64,000 nt of DNA from contig JAOAQZ010000036.1 of assembly GCA_025210795.1 (NCBI GenBank), positions 1 to 64,000 of the forward strand, given 5' to 3'. Below are positions 44,154 through 53,460 of this stretch, piece after piece (within the stretch, counting starts at the first letter, position 1; each line of letters starts with the position of its first letter). A program made the position numbers and the translations under genes. Source of the stretch: Cohaesibacter sp. Lineage in GTDB: Bacteria; Pseudomonadota; Alphaproteobacteria; Rhizobiales; Cohaesibacteraceae. The notes under the pieces are model-generated. The model ran no database searches and had not been told where the DNA came from. It saw nothing but the letters and a program-made list of their open reading frames with translations.

Positions 44154-45167
44154 ATGACATTTTTCTCCAAAATGGTGAAAACGACCGGCATGGCCGCTGT
44201 GATTGCAGCAGGCTTTGCAACAGCCGCTCATGCAGCTGACATCAAATTCTTCACCATCGGAACGGGTGGTACGGCTTATACCTATTATCCAGTGGGTGGG
44301 GTGATTGCCAATGCGATCTCCAAGCCTCCCGGATCTCGTGAATGTGGTAAAGGCGGCTCTTGCGGCGTTGACAGTCTGATCGCTTCCGCTGTGTCCTCTC
44401 GCGGCTCTGTTGACAATGTCAACGCCATTGGTTCAGGCCTGCGTAATTCCGGCTTTGCCCAGTCTGACGTTGCCTATTGGGCCTATACCGGCACAGGCAC
44501 CATGGAAGGCAAGAAGCCTGCCAAGGATCTGCGCACCATTGCAGCCCTGTTTGAAGAGCATATCCATCTGGTGGCTCTGGCTGACAGCGGCATCAATTCT
44601 GTTGCAGATCTGAAAGGCAAGCGCGTGTCTCTCGATGAGCCCGGCTCCGGCACCTATGTTGACGGCAAGCTCATTCTGGAAGCCAATGGCCTGTCTGTTA
44701 AAGATGTGACCGCTGAAGCGCTGAAAGGCAACGCTGCCTCCGAAGCATTGCGCAACGGCAAAATTGATGCTTTCTTTGTTGTGGCAGGTTACCCGACCGG
44801 TTCTCTGGTTGAGCTGGCCTCTGCTGCCAAAATCAAGCTGGTTCCGATTGACGGCGATGGCGCAAAAGCCCTGACCGACAAATATGGCTTCTTTGCCCAA
44901 GGCTCCATCCCTGCTGGCACCTATGAAGGGGTTGATGCAACCAACACAGTGGCCGTTGGTGCCCAGTGGTTTACATCTGCCAAGGAAGATGAAGAGCTGA
45001 TCTACAAGATCACCAAAGCTTTGTGGAACAAAGAATCCCGCAAATTGCTTGATGTTGGCCATGCCAAAGGCAAGACCATCACCAAGGAAACTGCTTTGAA
45101 CGGTGTTGGCGTGCCTCTGCATCCCGGCGCTGAGCGCTTCTATAAAGAAGCAGGCTTGCTGAAATAA
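44154..45167 (+). CDS. TAXI-family TRAP transporter solute-binding protein
   Basis: A periplasmic binding protein of about 337 residues from ATG 44154 (AGAAGGAA upstream). Signal peptide (GMAAVIAAGFATAAHAAD). The mature start FFTIGTGGTAYTYYPVGG is the TAXI hallmark, and VSLDEPGSGTYVDGKLIL follows. TAXI proteins feed TRAP permeases, usually for organic acids or amino acids; the ligand is unknown. The fused permease gene lies 113 bases downstream. Confidence 0.93.
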   Translation: MTFFSKMVKTTGMAAVIAAGFATAAHAADIKFFTIGTGGTAYTYYPVGGVIANAISKPPGSRECGKGGSCGVDSLIASAVSSRGSVDNVNAIGSGLRNSGFAQSDVAYWAYTGTGTMEGKKPAKDLRTIAALFEEHIHLVALADSGINSVADLKGKRVSLDEPGSGTYVDGKLILEANGLSVKDVTAEALKGNAASEALRNGKIDAFFVVAGYPTGSLVELASAAKIKLVPIDGDGAKALTDKYGFFAQGSIPAGTYEGVDATNTVAVGAQWFTSAKEDEELIYKITKALWNKESRKLLDVGHAKGKTITKETALNGVGVPLHPGAERFYKEAGLLK

Positions 45168-45280
45168 GCCTTCTTAAGTGACAAAAGATCCGGGCGGTCC
45201 CACCGTTCCGGATCTTTTCTATTATGTCCCTTTTTCAAACAACAATAGGGGCATGGGCAAGATGGGACGGAGACCGGTGC

Positions 45281-47350
45281 ATGACACAAAAAGAGGCCGA
45301 AGGGGCCGCAGGCTCGCAGTTTGAAGAAGAACTGACGGCTGAAAAACTGGCCGAGATTGAACGCAAATATGATCCTGAAACCGCATTTCGCCCAACGGGT
45401 AAAATGATTGGCCTGATCATTGCCTTTTTTCTCGTGGCGATGTCGGTTTATCATTTTTATGCATCCGGCTTTGCGCTTATCCGCGAATTGCTGCATCGGG
45501 GTATTCATGTCTCCTTTGTGCTGGGGCTGGGCTTTCTGCTTTTCTCCTTTCACAAGGCATCCGCCCCCCAGACAGTCGTAAAAGTCTGGCACCGGATTGG
45601 CGGCATTCCCATTCTTGATATCTTTTTCTCCATGGCAGCGGTCGGCGCTGCGATGTATTTGCCGCTCTTGCCGCCCGAAGTCGTGGCCGAGCGGGTGGGC
45701 AACCCATCCCAGTTTGATGTGCTGATGGGCACCATTCTTCTGGTGCTGACCCTTGAAGCAACCCGCCGCTCTGTGGGTCCGACTTTGCCCATCATTGCTA
45801 TGATTTTTATGGCCTTTGCTCTGTTTGGCCCTTATGCCCCCGGTGCGCTTAAACATGGCGGCACCAGTTGGCTGGGGCTCGTCAATCACCTTTATATGAC
45901 CAATCAGGGCATTTATGGCGTCGCCATCGGGGTGATGGCGCAATATGTCTTCCTCTTCATCCTGTTTGGCGTCCTTGCCACCCGCATCGGTCTTGGGCAA
46001 TTGTTCATTGATCTGGCCATGGTGATTGCCGGACGTTATTCCGGCGGCCCTGCCAAGGTGGCGATTTTCTCTTCCGCCTTTATGGGCACCATTTCCGGCT
46101 CGTCTATTGCTAATACGGTCACCACCGGTGCGCTGACCATCCCGGCGATGAAGAAAGTGGGTTATCCCGCTCATTTCTCTGGTGCGGTCGAGGCAACCAG
46201 TTCCACCGGCGGGCAGATCACGCCGCCCATTTTGGGGGCTGCAGCCTTTATCATGGTGGAATATCTGGAAATTCCCTTGCGCGATGTGCTGGCGGCAGCG
46301 CGCTTTCCCGCTTTGCTGCATTACTTCGGCATTTTCATTATGGTGCATCTGGAAGCCAAGAAACTGGGCCTTCGCGGCTTGACCGCAGCCGAGCTTCCCA
46401 AGCTGGGCATTGTGCTCAAGCAGCATTGGCTCTCGGTTATTCCGCTTGCCATTCTGGTCTATCTGATCCTGACCGGTCGCACCCCCGATTATGCCGCTGT
46501 TTATGGCATTATTGCCTGTGTTGTGGTCGGCTTTCTTAATCCTACCGACCGAATGGGCGTCAAGGATTTGTGGGAGGCTTTGGCGTCAGGTGCCAAAAAT
46601 ACACTGGCCGTCGGGGCTGCTGCTGCCACAGTGGGCATTGGTGTGGGTGTGGTCACGCTTACCGGCGTTGGCTTCCGCCTTGGCTATGTGGTGGTGCAAA
46701 CCGCCTCTGACATGGGGGCTTTTGTCAGCACGCTGTGGCCATTCTCATTCTTTGCCATCGAGCAATGGGCGCTGTTCTTCTCGCTCATTCTGATTGCCAT
46801 GGCCTGTATCATTATGGGGGCAGGCATACCCACCACCGCGACCTATATCATTCTGGTGGCTGTGGCAGCGCCTGCCTTGGCGCAATTGCAGGTGCAAAAT
46901 CTGGTTAGCCATTTCTTCGTCTTTTATTACGGGGTGCTGGCCGATATCACACCGCCGGTGGCGTTAGCTGCCTATGCAGCGGCGGGCATTGCAGGCTCCA
47001 ACCCCTTCCAGACAGGCAATACCGCCTTCCGCCTTGGCATTGCCAAAGCCATGGTGCCCTTTGTCTTTGTCTATAGCCCTGCCCTTCTTCTGGTGGCCGA
47101 TGGCTTTACCTGGTCTGCCTTTGCCATCACGCTGACCAGTGCCATGCTGGGCATTGGCTGTATGGGGGTTGCCTTCTCGGGTTACCTTCTGGCCCCGCTG
47201 GCCAAATGGCAGCGCTGGTGGGTGGCGCTGGTTGCCTTTGTCTTTATCGCGCCAGGCCTTGGCACCATGCTGGCCGGGTTGGCACTGGTTGCGCCCGTCC
47301 TTTTGCTGCAAATAAGAGACAGGCAAAAACAGGAAGTGGCAGCGACTTAA
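45281..47350 (+). CDS. TAXI TRAP transporter fused permease (DctQ-DctM)
   Basis: About 689 residues from ATG 45281 (the frame is open to 45224). A large membrane protein with many helices: the first helices correspond to the small DctQ part, the remainder to the DctM permease. GTISGSSIANTVTTGALTIP, EATSSTGGQITPPILGAAAF and GAGIPTTATYIIL are typical TRAP large-subunit motifs. Uses an ion gradient. Follows the TAXI binding protein in one operon; a strong terminator lies beyond. Confidence 0.95.
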   Translation: MTQKEAEGAAGSQFEEELTAEKLAEIERKYDPETAFRPTGKMIGLIIAFFLVAMSVYHFYASGFALIRELLHRGIHVSFVLGLGFLLFSFHKASAPQTVVKVWHRIGGIPILDIFFSMAAVGAAMYLPLLPPEVVAERVGNPSQFDVLMGTILLVLTLEATRRSVGPTLPIIAMIFMAFALFGPYAPGALKHGGTSWLGLVNHLYMTNQGIYGVAIGVMAQYVFLFILFGVLATRIGLGQLFIDLAMVIAGRYSGGPAKVAIFSSAFMGTISGSSIANTVTTGALTIPAMKKVGYPAHFSGAVEATSSTGGQITPPILGAAAFIMVEYLEIPLRDVLAAARFPALLHYFGIFIMVHLEAKKLGLRGLTAAELPKLGIVLKQHWLSVIPLAILVYLILTGRTPDYAAVYGIIACVVVGFLNPTDRMGVKDLWEALASGAKNTLAVGAAAATVGIGVGVVTLTGVGFRLGYVVVQTASDMGAFVSTLWPFSFFAIEQWALFFSLILIAMACIIMGAGIPTTATYIILVAVAAPALAQLQVQNLVSHFFVFYYGVLADITPPVALAAYAAAGIAGSNPFQTGNTAFRLGIAKAMVPFVFVYSPALLLVADGFTWSAFAITLTSAMLGIGCMGVAFSGYLLAPLAKWQRWWVALVAFVFIAPGLGTMLAGLALVAPVLLLQIRDRQKQEVAAT

Positions 47351-47381
47351 GTCGTTGCCGCAACTGCAATATACACTATGC

Positions 47382-47408
47382 AAAAGGCCTCTCGGTGAGA
47401 GGCCTTTT
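47382..47408. terminator. Bidirectional terminator after the TRAP operon
   Basis: Perfect 12-bp stem (47382-47393 with 47397-47408) with GGT loop and T-rich tail, between convergent genes. Confidence 0.92.
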
Positions 47409-47441
47409 TCTTTGGCTGATGAACTGATGAAAGACCAGAGT

Positions 47442-48080
47442 CTAGACCCTGCTGGCCATAGCAAGGCGCGCGCCTAGACCCACCATCAAACCGCCCAATG
47501 CCCGATCAAGCCACAGAGCCACTTTGGGATTGTTTTTAAGATAGTGCCCCAAGGGGGCAGCAACGAGAATGATCAGCACCTCAAGGGAAAACCCTGTCAG
47601 CACTACAAGCAGCCCCAGAATGATCGTATGGGAGAAGATGGCTCCGGCCTCGGGCGCGATGAACTGCGGCAAGAAGGCCATAAAAAAGATGGCAACCTTG
47701 GGATTGAGCACATCAATCAGCATGCCTTGGCGAAAGGCCGACCAGAAGGAGCCATGCTTGCCATTCCCATCCTTAAAGGACAATGCCCCTTCCTTTGCGC
47801 GCAGGGCCTTGATGCCAAGATAGATGAGGTAAGCTGCGCCGATATATTTGACCACCATGAAGGCTGTTGCCGACGTTGCCAAAATCGCAGACAGACCAAG
47901 CGCTGCGGCCAGAGCATGCACCAATGCGCCGGTGGAAACCCCCAAAGCAGCAGCCACGCCAATCTTTTTGCCATGCGCCAAAGCGCGCGAGAGGATGAAG
48001 ACCAGATCCGGTCCCGGCGTGATGGAGAGCATGATGGCGGCTGCAAAAAAGACGCCCCAAGCTTCAATTGACATGATCAT
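47442..48080 (-). CDS. LysE/RhtB-family exporter
   Basis: About 212 residues from ATG 48080, with GGGAGG 6 bases upstream (a second ATG two codons on; the frame is open to 48125). The signature TPGPDLVFILSRALAHGKK and NPKVAIFFMAFLPQF identify the family. Six helices. Substrate unknown. Confidence 0.9.
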   Translation of the reverse strand: MIMSIEAWGVFFAAAIMLSITPGPDLVFILSRALAHGKKIGVAAALGVSTGALVHALAAALGLSAILATSATAFMVVKYIGAAYLIYLGIKALRAKEGALSFKDGNGKHGSFWSAFRQGMLIDVLNPKVAIFFMAFLPQFIAPEAGAIFSHTIILGLLVVLTGFSLEVLIILVAAPLGHYLKNNPKVALWLDRALGGLMVGLGARLAMASRV

Positions 48081-48259
48081 GACTTGCCTCCCTCTCTTCC
48101 TTCGGGTGATCCTAGCCGCGAACATGCAAGTAAGCTGGGCGGCTGTTACTTACCGCCTTTAACAGGGCAAAAGAGGCCTTGGCAAGGCTCTTCTCTCCAA
48201 AAGTGGCTTGATATTGATGTGTTACCGGCAAATTCCGCAACCGTGCAGAACCCGCAGCT

Positions 48260-49030
48260 TTAGGTCCAGTCACCCAGCTGGGCCTGCACCAGAGCAAGCG
48301 CTGCAATGGCTGCCGTATCTGCACGCAAGATGCGAGGCCCCAAGGGGATGGCGGTCACAAACTCGCAGTCCAGCAGGCGCTCCCGCTCCTCTTTGGAAAA
48401 GCCTCCTTCCGGACCGATCAGAACGGCAAGCGGCGGCACCGCCTCCCCTTCACCCCGAATGGTGTCCAGAATGGCGAGGGGGCCAAGATCTGTCATGCCT
48501 TCATCGCAAAAGATGATATGGCGGTTGGGATCGCTTTCCATCCAGCCATCAAGCATCTTGGTAAAGGAGACGGGCTCGGCCACGTCAGCGATTTGCAAAA
48601 TTCCGCATTGCTCGGCGGCCTCAATGACATTGAGGCGCATTTTATCCAGCTTGGGGCGACGCTCTTGGGTGTGCTGGGTCATGACCGGCCGCAATTGGCT
48701 GGCTCCCATTTCCACCGCCTTTTGCGCCATATAATCAATCCGGGCAGATTTGAGCGGGGCGAAGAGATAATGCAGGTCGGCATCTTGTCTTTGCGGCTGG
48801 GGGCGGACTTGTTCCTGCGGGATAAGGGCTGCTTTTTTACGCCCCAGCACATGCAGCTCGCAGCGCCATTCACCATCACGCCCATTGAAAATGAGCATGG
48901 CATCATCCTGCTCCATGCGCAGCACATTCAAAAGATAATTGGCCTGAGCCCGATCACAGGGGATGGCATTCTTTTCGATAATATCCTGCTCCACCCAAAG
49001 GCGCTGGCTTTTATAATCATAATGCGACAT
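48260..49030 (-). CDS. rsmE: 16S rRNA m3U1498 methyltransferase RsmE
   Basis: A SPOUT-class methyltransferase modifying U1498 of 16S rRNA. 256 residues; N-terminal PUA-like segment, then VLIGPEGGFSKEE and LGPRILRADTAAIAAL, the trefoil-knot AdoMet site. Divergent from xseA. Confidence 0.94.
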   Translation of the reverse strand: MSHYDYKSQRLWVEQDIIEKNAIPCDRAQANYLLNVLRMEQDDAMLIFNGRDGEWRCELHVLGRKKAALIPQEQVRPQPQRQDADLHYLFAPLKSARIDYMAQKAVEMGASQLRPVMTQHTQERRPKLDKMRLNVIEAAEQCGILQIADVAEPVSFTKMLDGWMESDPNRHIIFCDEGMTDLGPLAILDTIRGEGEAVPPLAVLIGPEGGFSKEERERLLDCEFVTAIPLGPRILRADTAAIAALALVQAQLGDWT

Positions 49031-49206
49031 GACGGCGTCTTTCCTTGCCCAAACTCTGTTCTTTGTGCGTTGTTTTCTGCCTCACTGCAAGGGGGGCGGG
49101 GTGTGAAGCCTGACAATCCCCGCCAAAAGCATGCACAGACTTGACCGCGCGGGCAAAGACGGGCACCAATGCAGGATCTCTTCTTTCGAATCCCGGATTT
49201 TGCCTG

Positions 49207-50877
49207 ATGTCCAACAGCACCAATGCCGCTGAATTTACCGTCTCTGAAATCAGCTATGCGGTAAAATCCTCTATCGAGGATCAGTTCGGCTATGTGCGGG
49301 TGCGCGGTGAGTTGGGGCGGGTGTCTCGCCCCGCTTCGGGCCATATCTATCTTGATTTAAAAGATGAAAAATCCGTCCTGAACGGGGTTATCTGGCGCGG
49401 TGCCGCCCAGAAGATGACGGTCAAGCCCGAGCAAGGGCTGGAAGTGGTGGCAACGGGCAAGTTGACCACCTTTCCCGGCCAGTCAAAATACCAGATGGTG
49501 ATTGACCGGATGGAACCAGCTGGCGCTGGCGCCTTGATGGCCCTGCTTGAAGAGCGCAAAAAGAAGCTGGCAGCCGAAGGCCTGTTCGCGCCCGAGCGCA
49601 AAAAACGCATTCCCTATTTACCGCGGGTGATCGGGGTGATCACCTCCCCCAGTGGTGCGGTGATCCGTGATATTCTTCACCGGGTGTCTGATCGCTTTCC
49701 TGTCCATGTTCTTGTCTGGCCTGTGCGCGTACAGGGCGAGACTTGCGCGGCAGAAGTGGCCGCAGGCATCAGAGGGTTTAACAGCATTGCCGAGGATGAC
49801 ATGATCCCTCGCCCCGATGTGCTGATCGTGGCGCGTGGTGGGGGCTCGCTTGAGGATTTGTGGGGCTTTAACGAGGAAGCCCCAGTGCGGGCAGCTGCTG
49901 AAAGCCAGATCCCCATTATCTCGGCGGTGGGTCACGAGACCGATGTCACCTTGATCGATTATGCCGCAGATTTGCGTGCCCCCACCCCAACCGGTGCGGC
50001 AGAAATGGCGCTGCCTGTTCGCTCTGATCTTTTGGCCACCTTGGGGGATTTGCATCTGCGCCAGTCAGGTGCCGTGATGCGCATGATGGATCGACGCCGC
50101 GTGGATTTACGCTCGGCCGCGCGGGCCCTGCCGCAGCCTAAGGATATTCTGGCCCTTGCCCGCCAGCGGTTTGACATGGCCTCAAGCCGCCTTGGCCAAG
50201 GCTTGCAAGCCTATACCATGACCCATCGCGGGCGCTTCTCCAATGCCTCTGTTCGCATGCGCCCCGGGCTGCTTCTTGACAAAATCGCCACCCGCAGCGA
50301 GCGCCTGCAAGACCGGTCAGAGCGGCTTGGGCGGATTTCTCTTTTAACCCTTGAGCAAAAGCGCCAGCAGCTTGATGCAGCGGGACGGCTTCTGGAAAGC
50401 CTCTCTCATAAAGGTGTTCTTGCTCGCGGCTTTGCCTTGGTGCGTGATCGGGATAATGCCCCTTTGCGCCGGGCGGCGGATATTAAAGCTGGGCAAGGAC
50501 TGAGCCTTGAATTTGCTGACGGGAGCGTTTCGGCCGTTGCCGGTTTGCTCGATCCGGTTGAGCTACACAATACGGGCGCTGCCTCATCCCCTGCGCCTTC
50601 CAGTTCTTCTGAAAGCAGCAATGAGAGCACTGGCATCATGGCTTCTGACGAGATTTCCGCCAAGGATATCGAGGCGACCTTGCGCGATATTGCCGGTGTC
50701 CGCAGCCCGCGCCGCACAGCGCCCAAGCCAGCACCCGCAGTAGATGCGCCCCCTACAGCGGCTGAGAGCAAAAAAGATAGCCAAGAGGCCGCACCGGCAC
50801 CAAAACCCAAGCCGAAACCGAAGCGCAAGGCCAAACCCAAACCGCCGATTGATGACGGTCAGGGTAGTTTGTTCTAG
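49207..50877 (+). CDS. xseA: Exodeoxyribonuclease VII large subunit
   Basis: Catalytic large subunit of ExoVII, which degrades single-stranded DNA. About 556 residues from ATG 49207; the open frame before it has no support. The OB-fold N-terminus ([20 protein letters not shown]), and the catalytic region [16 protein letters not shown] with [14 protein letters not shown] and [11 protein letters not shown] are clear. Residues about 465-556 are an extra low-complexity Ala/Pro/Ser/Lys tail with a [15 protein letters not shown] stretch, ending GQGSLF, the usual end of alphaproteobacterial XseA. The small subunit is not in the window. Confidence 0.94.
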   Translation: MSNSTNAAEFTVSEISYAVKSSIEDQFGYVRVRGELGRVSRPASGHIYLDLKDEKSVLNGVIWRGAAQKMTVKPEQGLEVVATGKLTTFPGQSKYQMVIDRMEPAGAGALMALLEERKKKLAAEGLFAPERKKRIPYLPRVIGVITSPSGAVIRDILHRVSDRFPVHVLVWPVRVQGETCAAEVAAGIRGFNSIAEDDMIPRPDVLIVARGGGSLEDLWGFNEEAPVRAAAESQIPIISAVGHETDVTLIDYAADLRAPTPTGAAEMALPVRSDLLATLGDLHLRQSGAVMRMMDRRRVDLRSAARALPQPKDILALARQRFDMASSRLGQGLQAYTMTHRGRFSNASVRMRPGLLLDKIATRSERLQDRSERLGRISLLTLEQKRQQLDAAGRLLESLSHKGVLARGFALVRDRDNAPLRRAADIKAGQGLSLEFADGSVSAVAGLLDPVELHNTGAASSPAPSSSSESSNESTGIMASDEISAKDIEATLRDIAGVRSPRRTAPKPAPAVDAPPTAAESKKDSQEAAPAPKPKPKPKRKAKPKPPIDDGQGSLF

Positions 50878-50943
50878 GGTCAGGACCCTAGTTTTTGGGG
50901 GCTACCTCATCTTAAAGAGCAGCACTTGGGCAGCTGTAAAAGT

Positions 50944-51432
50944 CTATTCCTGAAGCTGCTCGATGATAGTCGCAGCGCCGCTTTTTTCTGCCATACCAGC
51001 TTCTTCTTCAAGATTGAAATGGGTAACGATCCCATTTTGGGCAATCAATGAAAATCGCTGGCAACGGATGCCCATATCAAAATGCGAAAGATCTGTATCC
51101 AGCCCCATGGCCTTTGCAAATTTTGCGCTGCCATCGGCAAGAAATAGCAGCTTGTCCTTTGCTCCGGTCTTTTTGGCCCAATAATCCATGACAAACACAT
51201 CATTGACCGAAGTCACCGCCACATCATCCACGCCCAAGGCCTTTAGCCCGTCAAACGTGTCTACAAAACCGGGCAAATGATTGTGGTGGCAGGTTGGAGT
51301 GAAAGCACCCGGCAACCCGAAGAGCACAATGGTTTTGCCGCTAAAAATCTCGTCCGTTCCGATATGGGCAATGTCATCTTCGGTGAGGACAGGAAAGGAG
51401 GCATGGGGAATTTTATCGCCAATTTTGATCAT
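50944..51432 (-). CDS. Peroxiredoxin (Prx5-type)
   Basis: A thiol peroxidase of 162 residues. The peroxidatic Cys48 lies in PGAFTPTCHHNHLPGF, typical of the Prx5/hybrid Prx group. One further Cys is present (about 126), so the resolving mechanism is uncertain. It is downstream of the DsbD-N-domain gene on the - strand, 51 bases apart; both may share a redox context. Confidence 0.92.
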   Translation of the reverse strand: MIKIGDKIPHASFPVLTEDDIAHIGTDEIFSGKTIVLFGLPGAFTPTCHHNHLPGFVDTFDGLKALGVDDVAVTSVNDVFVMDYWAKKTGAKDKLLFLADGSAKFAKAMGLDTDLSHFDMGIRCQRFSLIAQNGIVTHFNLEEEAGMAEKSGAATIIEQLQE

Positions 51433-51483
51433 GGATCTGGTCTTGTCTTTTCGCTTGCCAATATGGCGTGAATGAAAGGATGA

Positions 51484-52350
51484 TCAGTGCTTGAGGCGGA
51501 TGGTTTGGCTCACCGCTTCATCCCCGTTGGTGAGGGTAAAGGTAAGCGCAGCCCCTTTGGTTTTTGCTTCTTTGGGCAACCCATCGAGCACCAGTTCAAA
51601 CTGGCCAGCCTGTCCTTTAACGGGTTGCGGCAAGGGCAGGAACCAGTCTTTGGGCCCTTCGACAAACAGATCTTTTTTGCCCAAGCCATCCGGGATAAGC
51701 GCGGTCAGTGTCAGGCGGTCCGGCTTTCCCTTTGCTTTCCTCTGATCAACGCTCTGGATCTGGAAGCTTTGTCTGGCCTTGCCCGGAACAAGCGCCAGAT
51801 CGCGATCAATCATCACTTCTTGGGCAAAATCCCGATCCCCTCCTTTGGGAACATCAAGCTGCATTTGGGCTGAGACGGGCACGCATAAATCGCTGCAAAT
51901 GCCGATATTTGCATCAACATTTAGTGTGACCGGCAGGCTTTTGTCTTTGGGCGTGACTTTTAGGGGGAAAATGATCCAGTCTTTATAGCCCAGCATTTGC
52001 GAGACCTCGTCGCCATACCGCGCAGGGGCTGGCCAGAGGATCTCGACCTTTTCAACATTGCGCGAAGCGGAAAAATCGAAAGTGGGGGGAATGCCGGAAT
52101 CACCGGGCACTTTCCAATAGGTTTTCCACCCATCTTGCATCTGGATTTCAATCCCCGCTTTCAGATCGCCCTCAAGCGTGCCGGCGCTGACAAGCCGTAT
52201 CTTGCCGCCATAGCCATCGCGCCAGTCAGAGGTGGCTGCAAGCACATTGCCTGCAAAAACCAGTGGCAGGAAAGCAAGGCCAAGTGCCTTATAACAATTT
52301 GGCAGGAAAGGGAAAATCCGGAAAATCATGGATGAGCGATCCTTCATCAA
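51484..52350 (-). CDS. Secreted DsbD N-terminal-domain protein
   Basis: 288 residues with signal peptide (LGLAFLPLVFAGNVLA). The mature part resembles the N-terminal (alpha) domain of DsbD: ADGWKTYWKVPGDSGIPP-like (MQDGWKTYWKVPG), LGYKDWIIFPL, and the redox pair NIGICSDLCVPV. No membrane or thioredoxin domains follow, so it is a stand-alone periplasmic electron acceptor or interaction domain. Upstream of peroxiredoxin on the same strand and divergent from yqgE, a neighbourhood I recall as common in Rhizobiales. Confidence 0.82.
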   Translation of the reverse strand: MMKDRSSMIFRIFPFLPNCYKALGLAFLPLVFAGNVLAATSDWRDGYGGKIRLVSAGTLEGDLKAGIEIQMQDGWKTYWKVPGDSGIPPTFDFSASRNVEKVEILWPAPARYGDEVSQMLGYKDWIIFPLKVTPKDKSLPVTLNVDANIGICSDLCVPVSAQMQLDVPKGGDRDFAQEVMIDRDLALVPGKARQSFQIQSVDQRKAKGKPDRLTLTALIPDGLGKKDLFVEGPKDWFLPLPQPVKGQAGQFELVLDGLPKEAKTKGAALTFTLTNGDEAVSQTIRLKH

Positions 52351-52636
52351 GGTCCTATGAGTGGAGCGAGCGAAAGCGGCTTGGCATAGTCATATACATT
52401 TTTCCTATCATAGCCATCATCATGGCAGCATCGAGGAGCTTTTCTACAAAGACCACACATATTGTCTTCATATTTTTGTGATGAAGTGTCAGCAGAACGG
52501 TGCTTGTGGGCACTCCCCCTTTACAGATCCTGCCTCTGGCAAGTACCCTTAAAGGGCGATGATTTGGTAGAGGCACACCTTTGGGGCCCGCACCACCTTA
52601 TACATTTTTACATGTGATCAGGCACATTAGATCAGG

Positions 52637-53257
52637 ATGGTTGAATTAGGAAACAAGACGAGAGAAACGCTTTTGCCTTCCAATCTGGAGGGACAATTTC
52701 TTGTTGCCATGCCCACCGTCAAAGGCCCCTATTTCGAGCGCTCTGTCATCTATATTTGCTCTCATAGTACCGAAGGGGCAATGGGACTGATTGTCAATCA
52801 GGTCTCGGATCAGATTACCTTTCCCGATCTTCTCAAACAGGTTGAAATTCTGGGCGAAGATGCCGGATCTATAAGTTTGCCCTCTCCCGCGCGGCAAATG
52901 CAGGTGCTTGATGGCGGGCCGGTTGATCAGGGGCGCGGCTTTGTTTTGCATAGCTCGGACTATATTTTGGAGCAATCCACCCTGCCGGTTGCCAACAATA
53001 TTTGCCTGACTGCAACTATCGAAATCCTGCGCGCCCTTGCGGAAGGGACAGGCCCCAAGTCAGCCTTGCTGACACTGGGATATGCTGGATGGTCGGCGGG
53101 GCAGCTCGAAGAGGAAATGCAGAATAATAGCTGGCTTACCTGCGACGCTGATAGTGCTGTCCTGTTTGAATGCTCTCCCGAAGATCTTTATGATCGCAGT
53201 CTTGATCTGATGGGCATTGATCTTAGCATGCTGTCATCAGAGACCGGTCACGCGTGA
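52637..53257 (+). CDS. yqgE: YqgE/AlgH family protein (UPF0301)
   Basis: 206 residues. The family signature opens with LEGQFLVAMPTVKGPYFERS, then ICSHSTEGAMGLIVNQ and a GGPVDQGRGFVLH block. Role unknown. Divergent from the DsbD-N gene with 286 bases between. Confidence 0.93.
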   Translation: MVELGNKTRETLLPSNLEGQFLVAMPTVKGPYFERSVIYICSHSTEGAMGLIVNQVSDQITFPDLLKQVEILGEDAGSISLPSPARQMQVLDGGPVDQGRGFVLHSSDYILEQSTLPVANNICLTATIEILRALAEGTGPKSALLTLGYAGWSAGQLEEEMQNNSWLTCDADSAVLFECSPEDLYDRSLDLMGIDLSMLSSETGHA

Positions 53258-53422
53258 TCGCACAGGCCGTTTTGCCTACCTCTTGAGATCACAGAGATTT
53301 GCCTGCCAAGCTGCCCCAGCGAGCGATCCCACCCAATTTGGCGTCTATTCCCTTACATTTGCTGCCTTTCCCGAGCCTCCAGGATCGGGAAAATAGGAGC
53401 TCAAATCTGGCTTGGAATTTGG

Positions 53423-53460
53423 AAAGACTAAACCCTCCTTTTGGGGCTAGTCTTTCTTTT
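53423..53460. terminator. Terminator between yqgE and the EAL gene
   Basis: 8-bp stem AAAGACTA/TAGTCTTT (53423-53430 with 53448-53455) with an inner ACCC/GGGG pairing and a T-rich tail on the + strand. It overlaps the stop codon of the convergent EAL gene. Confidence 0.7.

Noticed and set aside
45140..46426. 428-residue - strand frame antisense to the TRAP permease
   Set aside because: Shadow of a high-GC membrane-protein gene; Gln/His/Lys-rich with no domain.
49180..49200. TTCGAATCCCGG, like a tRNA T-loop, upstream of xseA
   Set aside because: No acceptor, D or anticodon stem can be drawn around it, so it is not a tRNA gene.
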